A stretch of DNA of 31,597 bases from JADGNZ01 sp035995985 (GTDB lineage Bacteria; Acidobacteriota; Thermoanaerobaculia; Gp7-AA8), in assembly GCA_035995985.1 (NCBI GenBank), contig DASYJY010000104.1, forward strand, positions 1-31,597, given 5' to 3'. Of this stretch, positions 14,491 to 22,336 are shown one piece after another (the first letter of the stretch is position 1; each line of letters begins with the position of its first letter). A model generated the notes under the pieces. The model was not told the DNA's origin, made no database searches, and worked only from the letters and a program-made list of their open reading frames with translations. The position numbers and the translations under genes were made by a program.

Positions 14491-16709
14491 ACGCCGACCC
14501 GCTTCTCATCGAACAGGCGCGTTCCGCCGATCCCGACGCACGTCAGAAGGCGGCGTATCTCGTCGCGCACATGGTCGATGATCGCGACTACGCGCTGATG
14601 TTCGAGCTCCTCGGCGACAAAGACTGGCGCGTGCGCAAGACCATCGTCGACGGCTTCGTGCGCGATCCGCAACCCGAGGTCGTCACCGGATTGCTCGACG
14701 CACTCGCCGATGCCGAGAATGCCGGCAAGCGCAATTCGGCCACCGAGGCGTTGATCAGGATCGGCGAGGACGCCATCATTCCCATCGTCGAACGGCTGCG
14801 CATCGAACGCGACGTCGACGTCCGCCTGTCGCTCGTCAACCTCCTCGGCGACCTTCGCAGCAGCGACGCTTTCGACATTCTCGTCGAAACGCTGGAAGGG
14901 GAGCCGGACATCAACGTCTCCTCCTCGATCGTCTCGTCGCTCGGCAAGTATCGCGACGCAGCCGCCCTGCCGCATCTGTTGCGCGTTCTGCAGCGCGAGG
15001 ATTTGTGGCTGAAGTTCCACGCCATCGAAGCGCTCGGCGAGATCGGCGACCGCGCCGCACTGCCGGCCATTCTGCCGCTGTACAAAGAGAAGTCGCTGCG
15101 CAAGCCGGTGCTCGAAGCGGTCGGCAAGATCGCGGACGTTGGCACCGTGTCGTTCCTGCTGAAGATCATCGCCACCGACGAGAAGTTGAACCTGACCGCG
15201 TTGCGCGCCTTGGTGCGGATCGCGGAGACGAGCAAGCCGAAAATCGTGGAGCAGACGGAGCGGCTGCTGATCCAGCGCAAGTTCCGCGAGTCGTTCCCGG
15301 AATCAAAGATCGATCCGCTCATCGAGCATCTGCATTCGACGCCGAAGCGCGATGTGAAGACGTTCATCCTGAAGTTCCTCGGCTGGTCGGGCGACGAGCG
15401 CGCGCTGCCGGTGCTGATGACTTGCCTCGAACATCCCGATTCCGCGGAGACTGCAGCACAGGCGCTGATCGATTTCGGACCGAATGCGGTTCCGGCCATT
15501 CTCGAAGCGCTCCGCACCGCCGAAGAGGACGAGATCATCGCGCTGCTGCTGCGCGTGCTTAACGTGATCGGCGGCAGCGAGGCCGGCCCGAACATCCTGC
15601 CGCTGCTCGATCACGAGAACCCGATGATCCGCCGCCTCGCGATCGAAACGCTCGGCGAGATCGTCGATCCGCGATCGGCCGATTATCTGCTCGCCAAACT
15701 CGATGACGCGGACGTCGCGTCGCAGCAGGCCGCGGTGAATGCGATCTCAGCGATGGTGGCGGCGTTCCCCGAAATCAAGCCGCAGGTGCTGGCGAAGATC
15801 CGCCGTCTGCTCCAGAACCCCTCGGTGCCGATGAAGCTCAACTCTCTCTCGGTCTTCGTCAACATCCAGGGGGAGGGGTATCACGACGAGCTGCTGCTGG
15901 CGTCGAAGGACAGCGATCCGGTGATCCGGCAGAAGGCCGTCTCGCTGATGGGGATGTTCAGCGAGGAGCGCTTCGCCGACGCGCTCGTGCTCTCGCTGGC
16001 CGACGAAGCGACGTCGGTGCGTCTCGCGGCGATCAACGCGATCGTTCGTCATCGTCCGGCGCAGGGTCTCGATCCGCTGATCTCGTCGCTCGAAGACTCC
16101 GACATCTGGATTCGCACCGCGGCCGCGCAGGCGCTCGGCGAGTATCGCCATCCTGACGCGATCGAGCCGCTGGTCCATCACCTCGATCACGATCTGCCAC
16201 CGGTTCGCATCGCCGCAATCGAAGCGCTCGGCAAGTCGGGCGATGATCGGGCCAAGAGCGTGCTGTTTGACTGCGCGCATGAATCGGATCTCGAAGTCCG
16301 CCGCGCGGCGATCCTCTCCCTCGGCCGCGTGCCCGGCGAAGAAGTTTTCGACTATCTGATGTTCGCGACGACGGACGCCGACTGGCGCATCCGTGCCGCG
16401 GCAGTGACCGCGGTGGCCGTTCGCGGCGACCGCACCGCGTTGCCGGCGCTGCACACCGCGCTGCTGGATCCCGACACCTACGTGCAGCAATCCGCGGTGC
16501 TGGCGCTCGACAAACTGCCCGACCGCGAGTCGTTCCCGCATCTGTTCCGGGCGCTGGAAAACAGCGTCATCCTCGACGAGGTTTCCGATCTTTTCGTGCG
16601 GCACAAACAGCTTTACCGCGATCTTCTGGAGGAGGCGTGGCGCACGGCCGACAGCCGTCGCGAAGTGGTGATCGCGGCGATTTTGCAGGCAATGAAGGAG
16701 AAGGGATGA
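14487..16709 (+). CDS. Large HEAT-repeat protein
   Basis: A 740-aa alpha-solenoid of roughly twenty HEAT/PBS-lyase-type repeats of about 31 residues. They can be seen in recurring pieces such as DVRLSLVNLLGDLRSSDAF, LKFHAIEALGEIGDRAALP, PMIRRLAIETLGEIVDPRSA, PPVRIAAIEALGKSGDDRA and WRIRAAAVTAVAVRGDRTA. There is no signal peptide or membrane segment, so it should be cytoplasmic. HEAT solenoids are protein-binding scaffolds; here one is translationally coupled to the zinc-ribbon pseudo-receiver and set between cheW and cheR. That suggests a scaffold or output partner of the chemosensory system. Phycobilin-lyase activity is not implied by the repeats. Confidence 0.9.
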   Translation: MNADPLLIEQARSADPDARQKAAYLVAHMVDDRDYALMFELLGDKDWRVRKTIVDGFVRDPQPEVVTGLLDALADAENAGKRNSATEALIRIGEDAIIPIVERLRIERDVDVRLSLVNLLGDLRSSDAFDILVETLEGEPDINVSSSIVSSLGKYRDAAALPHLLRVLQREDLWLKFHAIEALGEIGDRAALPAILPLYKEKSLRKPVLEAVGKIADVGTVSFLLKIIATDEKLNLTALRALVRIAETSKPKIVEQTERLLIQRKFRESFPESKIDPLIEHLHSTPKRDVKTFILKFLGWSGDERALPVLMTCLEHPDSAETAAQALIDFGPNAVPAILEALRTAEEDEIIALLLRVLNVIGGSEAGPNILPLLDHENPMIRRLAIETLGEIVDPRSADYLLAKLDDADVASQQAAVNAISAMVAAFPEIKPQVLAKIRRLLQNPSVPMKLNSLSVFVNIQGEGYHDELLLASKDSDPVIRQKAVSLMGMFSEERFADALVLSLADEATSVRLAAINAIVRHRPAQGLDPLISSLEDSDIWIRTAAAQALGEYRHPDAIEPLVHHLDHDLPPVRIAAIEALGKSGDDRAKSVLFDCAHESDLEVRRAAILSLGRVPGEEVFDYLMFATTDADWRIRAAAVTAVAVRGDRTALPALHTALLDPDTYVQQSAVLALDKLPDRESFPHLFRALENSVILDEVSDLFVRHKQLYRDLLEEAWRTADSRREVVIAAILQAMKEKG

Positions 16710-16766
16710 GGGACGAGGGACGAGGGACGAGGGGGCGCCTTCCCTCGTCCCTCGTCCCTCGTCCCT
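16709..16766. repeat. Perfect 25-bp hairpin made of CGAGGGA repeats
   Basis: The arms 16709-16733 and 16742-16766 are exact inverted copies of 25 bases, each about three and a half units of the 7-base word CGAGGGA, around an 8-base loop (GGCGCCTT). The left arm starts on the last base of the HEAT gene's stop codon, and the right arm ends 10 bases before the cheR ATG, which has no clear ribosome site. Such a strong stem could protect the upstream mRNA, reduce read-through or limit cheR translation. Confidence 0.9.
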
Positions 16767-16776
16767 ATCCTTCTAC

Positions 16777-17628
16777 ATGTCCACATTCAACCTCTCCTTG
16801 AATCATCATCTCGATCTGCCGGACGACGTGTTCCGGCTGATGCGGGATCAGATTTACAAGCGGACGGGGATGTGGTTCGCCGACACCTCCAAGTACCTGC
16901 TGCAGAAGCGGCTCTCGCCGCGCGCGCGCGAGCTGAATTTCGAATCCTTTCAGAAGTACTTTTACTTTCTGCAGTACGACCCGCGCGCCGAAGCTGAGTT
17001 CGATCAGATCTACGACCTGGTCACGACGAATGAAACGTACTTCTTTCGCGAGCCGGCGCAACTCGCGGCGTTCGCAGACGAGATCGTGCCGGAGATTCTT
17101 TCGCGCAAGGCGGTCAAGAAAATCCGCATCTGGTCGGCCGGCTGTTCATCGGGCGAAGAGCCGTACTCGATCGCCATGCTGCTCAACGAAGCCGGCTACT
17201 ACGACCGCGCCACGTTCGAGATTTTCGCCAGCGACATCAATCAGCAAGTGCTCGCCAAAGCGCGCCGCGGCCACTATCGCGAGAGCGCGTTTCGCGCCAC
17301 TGACGGACCGCTGCGCGACAAGTACTTCACGCGCAGCGAGGATGGTTCGTGGCACATCCACGACGACATCCGCAATCGCGTTTCTTTCGGCCGCCTGAAC
17401 CTCTACGACGAGCCGCGCGTCTCGCTCCTCGGCCACCTCGACATCATCTTCTGCCGCAACGTGATCATCTATTTCGATGACCAGTCGAAGAAGGTGGTGG
17501 TTTCGAATTTCTACAACCGCCTCACCGACAACGGCTACCTCCTCCTCGGCCACTCGGAGTCGCTGATCTCGCTCTCCACGCAATTCAAACTGCGCCACCT
17601 GAAGAACGACATGGTGTACCAGAAGTGA
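16777..17628 (+). CDS. cheR: Chemoreceptor methyltransferase CheR
   Basis: A 283-aa protein with the CheR all-alpha N-terminal domain (about 15-85) and SAM-binding methyltransferase domain. Seen motifs are LVTTNETYFFREPAQL (81-96), WSAGCSSGEEPYSIAM (119-134) with the SAM site, ASDINQQVLAKAR, LDIIFCRNVIIYFD (221-234) and LLLGHSESL (256-263). It would methylate glutamates of chemoreceptors, so at least one methyl-accepting receptor must be encoded outside the window. The stop overlaps the cheB GTG start by four bases. A strong hairpin precedes it. Confidence 0.97.
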   Translation: MSTFNLSLNHHLDLPDDVFRLMRDQIYKRTGMWFADTSKYLLQKRLSPRARELNFESFQKYFYFLQYDPRAEAEFDQIYDLVTTNETYFFREPAQLAAFADEIVPEILSRKAVKKIRIWSAGCSSGEEPYSIAMLLNEAGYYDRATFEIFASDINQQVLAKARRGHYRESAFRATDGPLRDKYFTRSEDGSWHIHDDIRNRVSFGRLNLYDEPRVSLLGHLDIIFCRNVIIYFDDQSKKVVVSNFYNRLTDNGYLLLGHSESLISLSTQFKLRHLKNDMVYQK

Positions 17629-18671
17629 AGCCGCTCCGCGCCCTCGTCATCGACGACTCTGCCTACAACCGCGTGACGATTTCGCGGCTGCTGGCGTCGT
17701 CGCCCGACATCGACGTCGTGGCGACGGCGGTCAACGGCGAGGACGGAATCCGCCAGGCGATGCGCCATCGTCCCGACGTCATCACGCTCGATCTGGAGAT
17801 GCCGGTGATGGACGGCTTCGCCTTTCTGCGCTGGCTGATGGCGAATCTGCCGACGGCGGTGATCGCGGTGTCGTCGCGTTCGTCCGACCGCAGCGTGTTC
17901 AAGGCGCTGGACCTCGGCGCGGTCGATTTCATCGCCAAGCCGGGCGGCCGCGTCTCGCCGCGGCTCGAAGAAATCCAGCGCGATCTGATCGCGAAAGTGC
18001 TGCAGGTCGCCGACATCCGCATGGAGAACCTGCGGCGCCGTATCGTCGAAGAGGACGACGTCGCGCCGCACGACGTCGAACCGCCGGCCGTTTGCGAAGG
18101 CGGCATCGACCTCGTCGCGATCGGATGCTCCACCGGCGGACCGCCGGCGCTGCAACACGTCTTTCAGAACCTGCCGCTGCTGCCGATTCCGATCGTCGTC
18201 GCGCAGCACATGCCGCCCGCGTTCACCCGCCTCTTCGCCGAACGCGTCAACAAGCTGACCAGCTACACGGTGAAAGAAGGCGACGACGGCGAGGTCCTGA
18301 AACCGGGGAGCATCTACGTCGCACCCGGCGGGATGCAGATGGAGATCCGGCGCATCGCGGAAGGATTGCAGCTACGCACGTTCGCCGCGAAGTCGAGCGA
18401 TCTCTACGCGCCCTCGGTCGACCGTCTTCTCATCTCCGCCAGCGATGCCTGCGCCGAGCGCATGGTGGCCATCATCATGACCGGCATGGGCGACGACGGC
18501 GCCGCCGCAATCCGCCGCGTCCGCGAACGCGGCGGACGCACGATCGCCGAGAGCGCGCAAACCGCGATCATTTTCGGCATGCCGAACGAAGCCATCAAGA
18601 CCGGCTGCGTCGATCAGGTCCTGGCGCTCAACGACATCCCCCGCGCCATCGAGCGGCTCTGCGCGGGGTGA
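17625..18671 (+). CDS. cheB: Chemoreceptor methylesterase/deamidase CheB
   Basis: A 348-aa response regulator with output esterase. The receiver has the acidic pair Asp10-Asp11 (VIDDSAYNR), the phospho-accepting Asp56 in TLDLEMPVMDG and Lys105 in AKPGG. After a linker (about 125-158) the methylesterase has its triad residues in IGCSTGGPPAL (Ser169), VAQHMPPAFTRLF (His195) and MTGMGDDGAAA (Asp290), and ends near AQTAIIFGMPNEAI. It removes methyl groups from receptors when phosphorylated by CheA. It starts with GTG in a GTGA overlap with cheR and ends seven bases from a convergent gene. Confidence 0.97.
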   Translation: MKPLRALVIDDSAYNRVTISRLLASSPDIDVVATAVNGEDGIRQAMRHRPDVITLDLEMPVMDGFAFLRWLMANLPTAVIAVSSRSSDRSVFKALDLGAVDFIAKPGGRVSPRLEEIQRDLIAKVLQVADIRMENLRRRIVEEDDVAPHDVEPPAVCEGGIDLVAIGCSTGGPPALQHVFQNLPLLPIPIVVAQHMPPAFTRLFAERVNKLTSYTVKEGDDGEVLKPGSIYVAPGGMQMEIRRIAEGLQLRTFAAKSSDLYAPSVDRLLISASDACAERMVAIIMTGMGDDGAAAIRRVRERGGRTIAESAQTAIIFGMPNEAIKTGCVDQVLALNDIPRAIERLCAG

Positions 18672-18678
18672 AACGCAT

Positions 18679-19116
18679 TTACGCGGCTTGCTTCGACTTC
18701 GTCGTCTCCTGCTGCACGGATGCCCACTTGGCGTGTTCCTGCGCGACCAGCGACTCGACACGTTCGGCGAGCAGCGCGCGGGCGTTGTCCACGCCGCCGT
18801 AGGGCGACGCGTTCGCGATGTAGACGTACTTTTCGTGCTTGAGCGACTCGCAGGTCGATCGATACGCGATCCAGTTCTGCTGGTACTGGTTCAGATGGAG
18901 CAACCCTTCAAAGATCGTGATCACGACGCCGAGCGCGCCGGTCCACCATCCGACGTGCGGCGGATTCAGCGCGCCGAGGAACGGGATGATGGCGGCGGCC
19001 ACGATCTCCGTCACCTTGATGCGCTTGTAGATCCGCTGGTTGCTGCTGCTCTTGCGGTCGTACCAGGAGATCTGATCCTCGAGACGTTCCACCACCGGAT
19101 CTGCGTCAGCCGTCAT
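18679..19116 (-). CDS. DUF4231 / SLATT-like two-helix membrane protein
   Basis: A 145-aa protein. An N-terminal helical segment (ISWYDRKSSSNQRIYKR, 16-32) is followed by two membrane helices at about 35-52 and 57-76, and a cytoplasmic helix with NWIAYRSTCESLKHEKYVYI (81-100). This order is characteristic of DUF4231 proteins, which I recall as belonging to the SLATT superfamily of two-helix proteins, some of which are predicted pore-forming effectors of nucleotide-signal defence systems. No nucleotide cyclase or SLOG gene is next to it, so an immune role is not supported here. The ATG at 19116 has GGAG upstream; a much longer reading frame through it is only an antisense shadow of the neighbouring genes. 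It interrupts the chemosensory cluster on the opposite strand. Confidence 0.8.
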   Translation of the reverse strand: MTADADPVVERLEDQISWYDRKSSSNQRIYKRIKVTEIVAAAIIPFLGALNPPHVGWWTGALGVVITIFEGLLHLNQYQQNWIAYRSTCESLKHEKYVYIANASPYGGVDNARALLAERVESLVAQEHAKWASVQQETTKSKQAA

Positions 19117-19221
19117 TGCGAATCTCCATTGATGATTAATGAAGGCGCATTGTAGCGCCGCGGGCGCATTCTTCGTCAGCTTCCGTGTGCTACTCTCCTT
19201 CGTCGTCCGAGAGAATCCCCC

Positions 19222-20031
19222 ATGACCGAAGAGAGAGCTGAGAAGTTCCTTGAGCTGTTCAACAAGGGGAAGGAATTCACCGAGGAGTTGCTGAGGGAAA
19301 ATCAGCGCTTGCGGTATCGCCTTGCCTCGCTCGAAACCGACGGCACGGCCGGTTCGAATGACGAAGTGCAGCGGCTGCGCGCCGAGGTGCAGCAGCTCAC
19401 CGAAGAGAACCGGCGCATTGCCCAGCGGTTCAAGGAAGTCGAGGAAGAGAACAAAGACTTCGCCAACCGCTACATCGAGGTCGAGGAGCAGAACAACAAC
19501 CTCGCCAACCTCTACGTGGCCAGCTATCAGCTCCACTCCACGCTCGACTTCCGCGAAGTCATTCAGATCGTTCAGGAGATCGTGATCAACCTCATCGGCG
19601 CGGAATCGTTCGCGATCCTGCTGCTCGATGAGAAGACGAACGAGCTGAAGACGATCGCGTCGGAAGGCGAAGACGTGATGCCCGGCATCGAGACCATCTC
19701 CACGCGCCTCGGCGACGGCGTTCTCGGCAGCGTGGCCAAGACGGGCGAGAGCTACTACATCAATCAGGATCTCGAAGACGGCGGCAAAGTCACGCTCGAC
19801 AAGCCGCTGGCGGCGGTGCCGCTCAAGATCAAAGAGCACGTAATCGGCCTGGTGGTGATCTACAAACTTCTGCAGCAGAAGGACTCGTTCTCGGCAGTCG
19901 ACTACGAGCTGTTTTCGCTGCTCGCCGCGCATGCTGCGACGGCGATTTTCTCGTCGAAACTCTACTCGCAGTCGGAGAGGAAGCTGAACACGATTCAGAG
20001 CTTCCTCGACCTGCTGACGACCACGTCGTGA
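19222..20031 (+). CDS. Coiled-coil GAF-domain protein
   Basis: A 269-aa soluble protein. Residues 1-95 are a long charged coiled coil (EELLRENQRLRYRLASLE, VQRLRAEVQQLTEENRRIA, FKEVEEENKDFANRYIEV). A GAF domain spans about 100-250, with YQLHSTLDFREVIQIVQEIV, ESFAILLLDEKTNELKTIAS, GVLGSVAKTGESYYINQ and PLKIKEHVIGLVVIYK. GAF domains bind small ligands or cofactors, or serve as dimerisation modules; the ligand here is unknown. There is no kinase, cyclase or diguanylate domain, so the protein is a pure sensor or adaptor. It lies 10 bases before a cheY-like gene, so it may act on, or be bound by, that receiver. Confidence 0.88.
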   Translation: MTEERAEKFLELFNKGKEFTEELLRENQRLRYRLASLETDGTAGSNDEVQRLRAEVQQLTEENRRIAQRFKEVEEENKDFANRYIEVEEQNNNLANLYVASYQLHSTLDFREVIQIVQEIVINLIGAESFAILLLDEKTNELKTIASEGEDVMPGIETISTRLGDGVLGSVAKTGESYYINQDLEDGGKVTLDKPLAAVPLKIKEHVIGLVVIYKLLQQKDSFSAVDYELFSLLAAHAATAIFSSKLYSQSERKLNTIQSFLDLLTTTS

Positions 20032-20041
20032 GGGGCGGATA

Positions 20042-20425
20042 GTGGCATTGGACAACGCGAACTTCCTGGTCGTTGAAGACTCGCCGACCATGCGCCAGTT
20101 GATCTCGTTTTCGTTGAAGCGATTCAAGAACGCGAGAATCCTGGAGGCGGTCGACGGCGTCGACGCGCTCAAAAAGCTCTCCGGACCCGACAAGATCGAT
20201 CTGATCCTGACCGACATCAACATGCCGGTGATGGACGGATTGAAGCTGGTCTCGCTGGTGCGTCAGAACGCGCAGCTGAAGAACATCCCGATCATCATCA
20301 TCACGACCGAAGGCGCCGAAGAGGACCGCGAGCGCGGCCTGGCGCTCGGCGCGAACGCGTACATCTCCAAGCCGATCCAGTCGTCGCACCTGATCAAGAC
20401 GATCTCGGAGTTGCTGGCGGTGTGA
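20042..20425 (+). CDS. CheY-like single-domain response regulator
   Basis: A 127-aa receiver domain alone. FLVVEDSPTMRQL gives the acidic residues, ILTDINMPVMDGL the phospho-accepting Asp58, IIIITTEGAEED the conserved Thr, and YISKPIQ the conserved Lys110. All switch landmarks are present, so it should take phosphate from CheA. It could be the output of the cluster (motor, pilus or partner protein binding) or a phosphate sink. It starts with GTG preceded by GAGGGG, 10 bases after the GAF gene. I leave the symbol empty because single-domain receivers cannot be assigned to flagellar CheY from sequence alone. Confidence 0.93.
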   Translation: MALDNANFLVVEDSPTMRQLISFSLKRFKNARILEAVDGVDALKKLSGPDKIDLILTDINMPVMDGLKLVSLVRQNAQLKNIPIIIITTEGAEEDRERGLALGANAYISKPIQSSHLIKTISELLAV

Positions 20426-20437
20426 GCGATCGGGAGT

Positions 20438-20623
20438 ACTGTCATCCTGAGCCGCCGGAGCTGCGTAGGCGAAGCCGAAGCAGCGTAGGACGGTCGAAGG
20501 ACCCCCTCAGTGCTTGCATAGTGATTTCCCGCCGCCCTACCCTGGTTATCAGCGCGGGGTCCTTCGACCGTCCTCCGCGACTACGGCTTCGCCTACGTCG
20601 CTCCGGCGGCTCAGGATGACAGT
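20438..20623. repeat. 186-bp inverted-repeat element with 68-nt arms
   Basis: The left arm (20438-20505) starts ACTGTCATCCTGAGCCGCCG, and the right arm (20556-20623) is its inverted copy with 62 of 68 positions paired. The 50-base centre (20506-20555) has no coding sense. Repeats with the same TGTCATCCTGAGC...GAAGGACC flavour are familiar from environmental bacterial genomes; that is memory, not a search. There is no transposase and no clear target duplication at the ends. Transcribed, it would form a very long hairpin between the cheY-like gene and the glycosyltransferase, so it could block read-through between the two operons. Confidence 0.92.
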
Positions 20624-21851
20624 TTCACGATTCCGCCCGGCGCTGATCCTTCTTCTCTTCGCTGCCGCGCGCATCCCTCTCCTCATCGTCCGCGCGCCAT
20701 TTTTCGACGAGCTGTTCACGCGATGGATTTCCGCGAAGCCGTTCACCGGGATCGTGGCGGCGTTGCGGTGGGATTCGGGTCCGCCGCTTTTCTACTTTGT
20801 GGTGCGGCTGCTCGGCGATCCCTCGGTGACGATGACGCGGATCTTGTCGCTGGTCTGCGCGGCGATTTCGTTGGTCCTGATTCTTCGAACGAAGAATGCG
20901 ATCGCGGCCTTGCTGCTTGCCGTTTTCCCGCCGGCGATTCTTTTCGCGGTCGACGCGCGCGCGTATGCAATGTGCGCGATGTTCGTGACGATCGCGGTGC
21001 TGGCGATCGATGACGATCGTCCATTCGGCGCGGCGGTGGCGCTGCTCGCGGCTGCGTACAGCCATTACTACGCAGTGCTGTTGTTTCCGATCCTCCTGTT
21101 AAAAGGCCGCAGCGCCGGCGGCTCGCCGCCAATTCGCCGGCGACTGACCGCGCTCGCCGCCGCGATCATTTTCTACATCCCCGGATTCTGGCTCGCGCTC
21201 CATCAACCTGCCCAAGCGCGAGCCTGGATGAACGCTGCCTGGCCTGACGCCCTCTTCATCGCGCCGCCGATCGCCATCGCGATCATCGGCGCGGTCGCCG
21301 TCGTGACCTCGATCCGCGTAAATCGCTACGCGATCATGGTGCTCGTCCCGTTGCTCCTCGCCATCGCCACACGCGTTTACGTTCCGTTGCGTTTCGAAGC
21401 GGTGATCGCCGCGCCAATCGTGCTCTGGCTGGCGGAGTCGCTGAAGACGAATCGCTTTCGCGTCCCGCTCACCGCGGCACTCGTCGCGACGTGCGCCGTT
21501 TGGACGACCCTCGGCATCGTCGATCACGCCACCCGTCCGCCCGATTCGTATCGACAGGCAGCGACTTGGATCGCAAACTACATCCCTGCGAATGAGACCG
21601 TCCTCGCTTCCGGCTACTGCTATCTCGAAACGATCATGAACGGTCATCCGCGCGCGACCGCCTTCCCGGCGGAGCAGGCAATCCATCCCGGCTGGCGGGC
21701 GCTGCCGAAGGCGGGACTTCATTCGCCGGCCAGCGCGTTCTTCTGGGCCGGCGAGCGCGCCGCGCCCGAATTGGGCGTCATCCGCCGCGACCGCCGCATC
21801 ATCGAACCGCTATTCATCAACGACCGTGCGATGGTTGCGCTGGTAAGGTAA
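20616..21851 (+). CDS. GT-C-type membrane glycosyltransferase (PMT/ArnT-like)
   Basis: A 411-aa polytopic membrane protein with about ten hydrophobic segments. The first loop carries the GT-C acidic motif in VRAPFFDELFTRWISAKPF, followed by DSGPPLFYFVVRLL, which resembles the (H/G)PPLYY element of PMT_2/ArnT-like transferases, and FAVDARAYAM. The C-terminal 80 residues are soluble and probably periplasmic. Such enzymes move sugars from polyprenyl-phosphate carriers to lipids, glycans or proteins; donor and acceptor are unknown. The start chosen (ATG at 20616, MTVSRFRPALILLLF) is the only good start before the first membrane helix and lies in the right arm of the inverted repeat. The longer frame from 20514 would translate repeat DNA. 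Confidence 0.75.
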   Translation: MTVSRFRPALILLLFAAARIPLLIVRAPFFDELFTRWISAKPFTGIVAALRWDSGPPLFYFVVRLLGDPSVTMTRILSLVCAAISLVLILRTKNAIAALLLAVFPPAILFAVDARAYAMCAMFVTIAVLAIDDDRPFGAAVALLAAAYSHYYAVLLFPILLLKGRSAGGSPPIRRRLTALAAAIIFYIPGFWLALHQPAQARAWMNAAWPDALFIAPPIAIAIIGAVAVVTSIRVNRYAIMVLVPLLLAIATRVYVPLRFEAVIAAPIVLWLAESLKTNRFRVPLTAALVATCAVWTTLGIVDHATRPPDSYRQAATWIANYIPANETVLASGYCYLETIMNGHPRATAFPAEQAIHPGWRALPKAGLHSPASAFFWAGERAAPELGVIRRDRRIIEPLFINDRAMVALVR

Positions 21852-21862
21852 ACTCGCCGCCC

Positions 21863-22336
21863 ATGCCTCATTTCATCACCGACAAGTGCATTGGTTGCAG
21901 CGTCTGCGAGGTGAAGTGCCCCACGAACACCATCTGGGGGACCGCCCGCGGCCTGTACTACATCCACCCGGAGCGCTGCATCGACTGCTCCGTCTGCGGC
22001 ATCTACTGCCCGGTCGACGCGATCCAGAACCAGCACGGCGAGTTCATCCCGCGCGTCAAGCCGAAAGAGATCCCGAAAGCCGAGGTCATCAAGGAGCTTT
22101 GCACAGGGTGCGAGTTCTGCGTCGACATCTGTCCGTTCGAGTGCATCAAGATGATCGACCCGAACGACGAGACGATCGCCAACCACTACAAGATCGCCTT
22201 CGTCGACGAGAAAAAATGCGTGGCCTGCCGGTTATGCGAGTCAGTCTGCGACAAGGACGCCATCGTCGTCCCCGACGCGCCGACGCAGCTCAAAACCTAC
22301 CTGCCTGACTTCGTGGTGATGGGAACCGGACGTTGA
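21863..22336 (+). CDS. Polyferredoxin with four [4Fe-4S] motifs
   Basis: A 157-aa cytoplasmic electron carrier with four cysteine clusters: CIGCSVCEVKCP (9-20), CIDCSVCGIYCP (39-50), CTGCEFCVDICP (80-91) and CVACRLCESVCD (119-130). The last ends in Asp instead of Pro. There is no signal peptide, so it faces the cytoplasm. It would hold up to four [4Fe-4S] clusters in two ferredoxin-like halves. Standing first in the Rieske/cytochrome b operon and overlapping the next gene by four bases (TTGA), it is a likely electron partner on the inner side of the complex. Bacterial homologues are often annotated only as 4Fe-4S dicluster ferredoxins; the partner is inferred. Confidence 0.93.
   Translation: MPHFITDKCIGCSVCEVKCPTNTIWGTARGLYYIHPERCIDCSVCGIYCPVDAIQNQHGEFIPRVKPKEIPKAEVIKELCTGCEFCVDICPFECIKMIDPNDETIANHYKIAFVDEKKCVACRLCESVCDKDAIVVPDAPTQLKTYLPDFVVMGTGR

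Noticed and set aside
16709..16766. CRISPR-like array
   Set aside because: The repeats are 7 bases long, directly adjacent, without spacers, and form one hairpin. No cas genes are present.
18679..19116. Nucleotide-signal defence operon based on the SLATT-like gene
   Set aside because: No CD-NTase, SLOG, TIR or other partner gene is adjacent; the neighbours are all chemosensory genes.
18679..20223. Minus-strand frame of 514 codons ending in the DUF4231 gene
   Set aside because: Only the last 145 codons look like protein. The upstream part is antisense to the GAF and cheY-like genes and crosses the natural ATG with its ribosome site at 19116.
20514..20615. Longer N-terminus for the glycosyltransferase
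   Set aside because: The added 34 residues translate the loop and right arm of the inverted repeat and give no membrane or family sense. The ATG at 20616 directly precedes the first membrane helix.
20438..20623. Insertion sequence
   Set aside because: There is no transposase frame in the 186 bases and no clear target duplication. It is at most a non-autonomous element.
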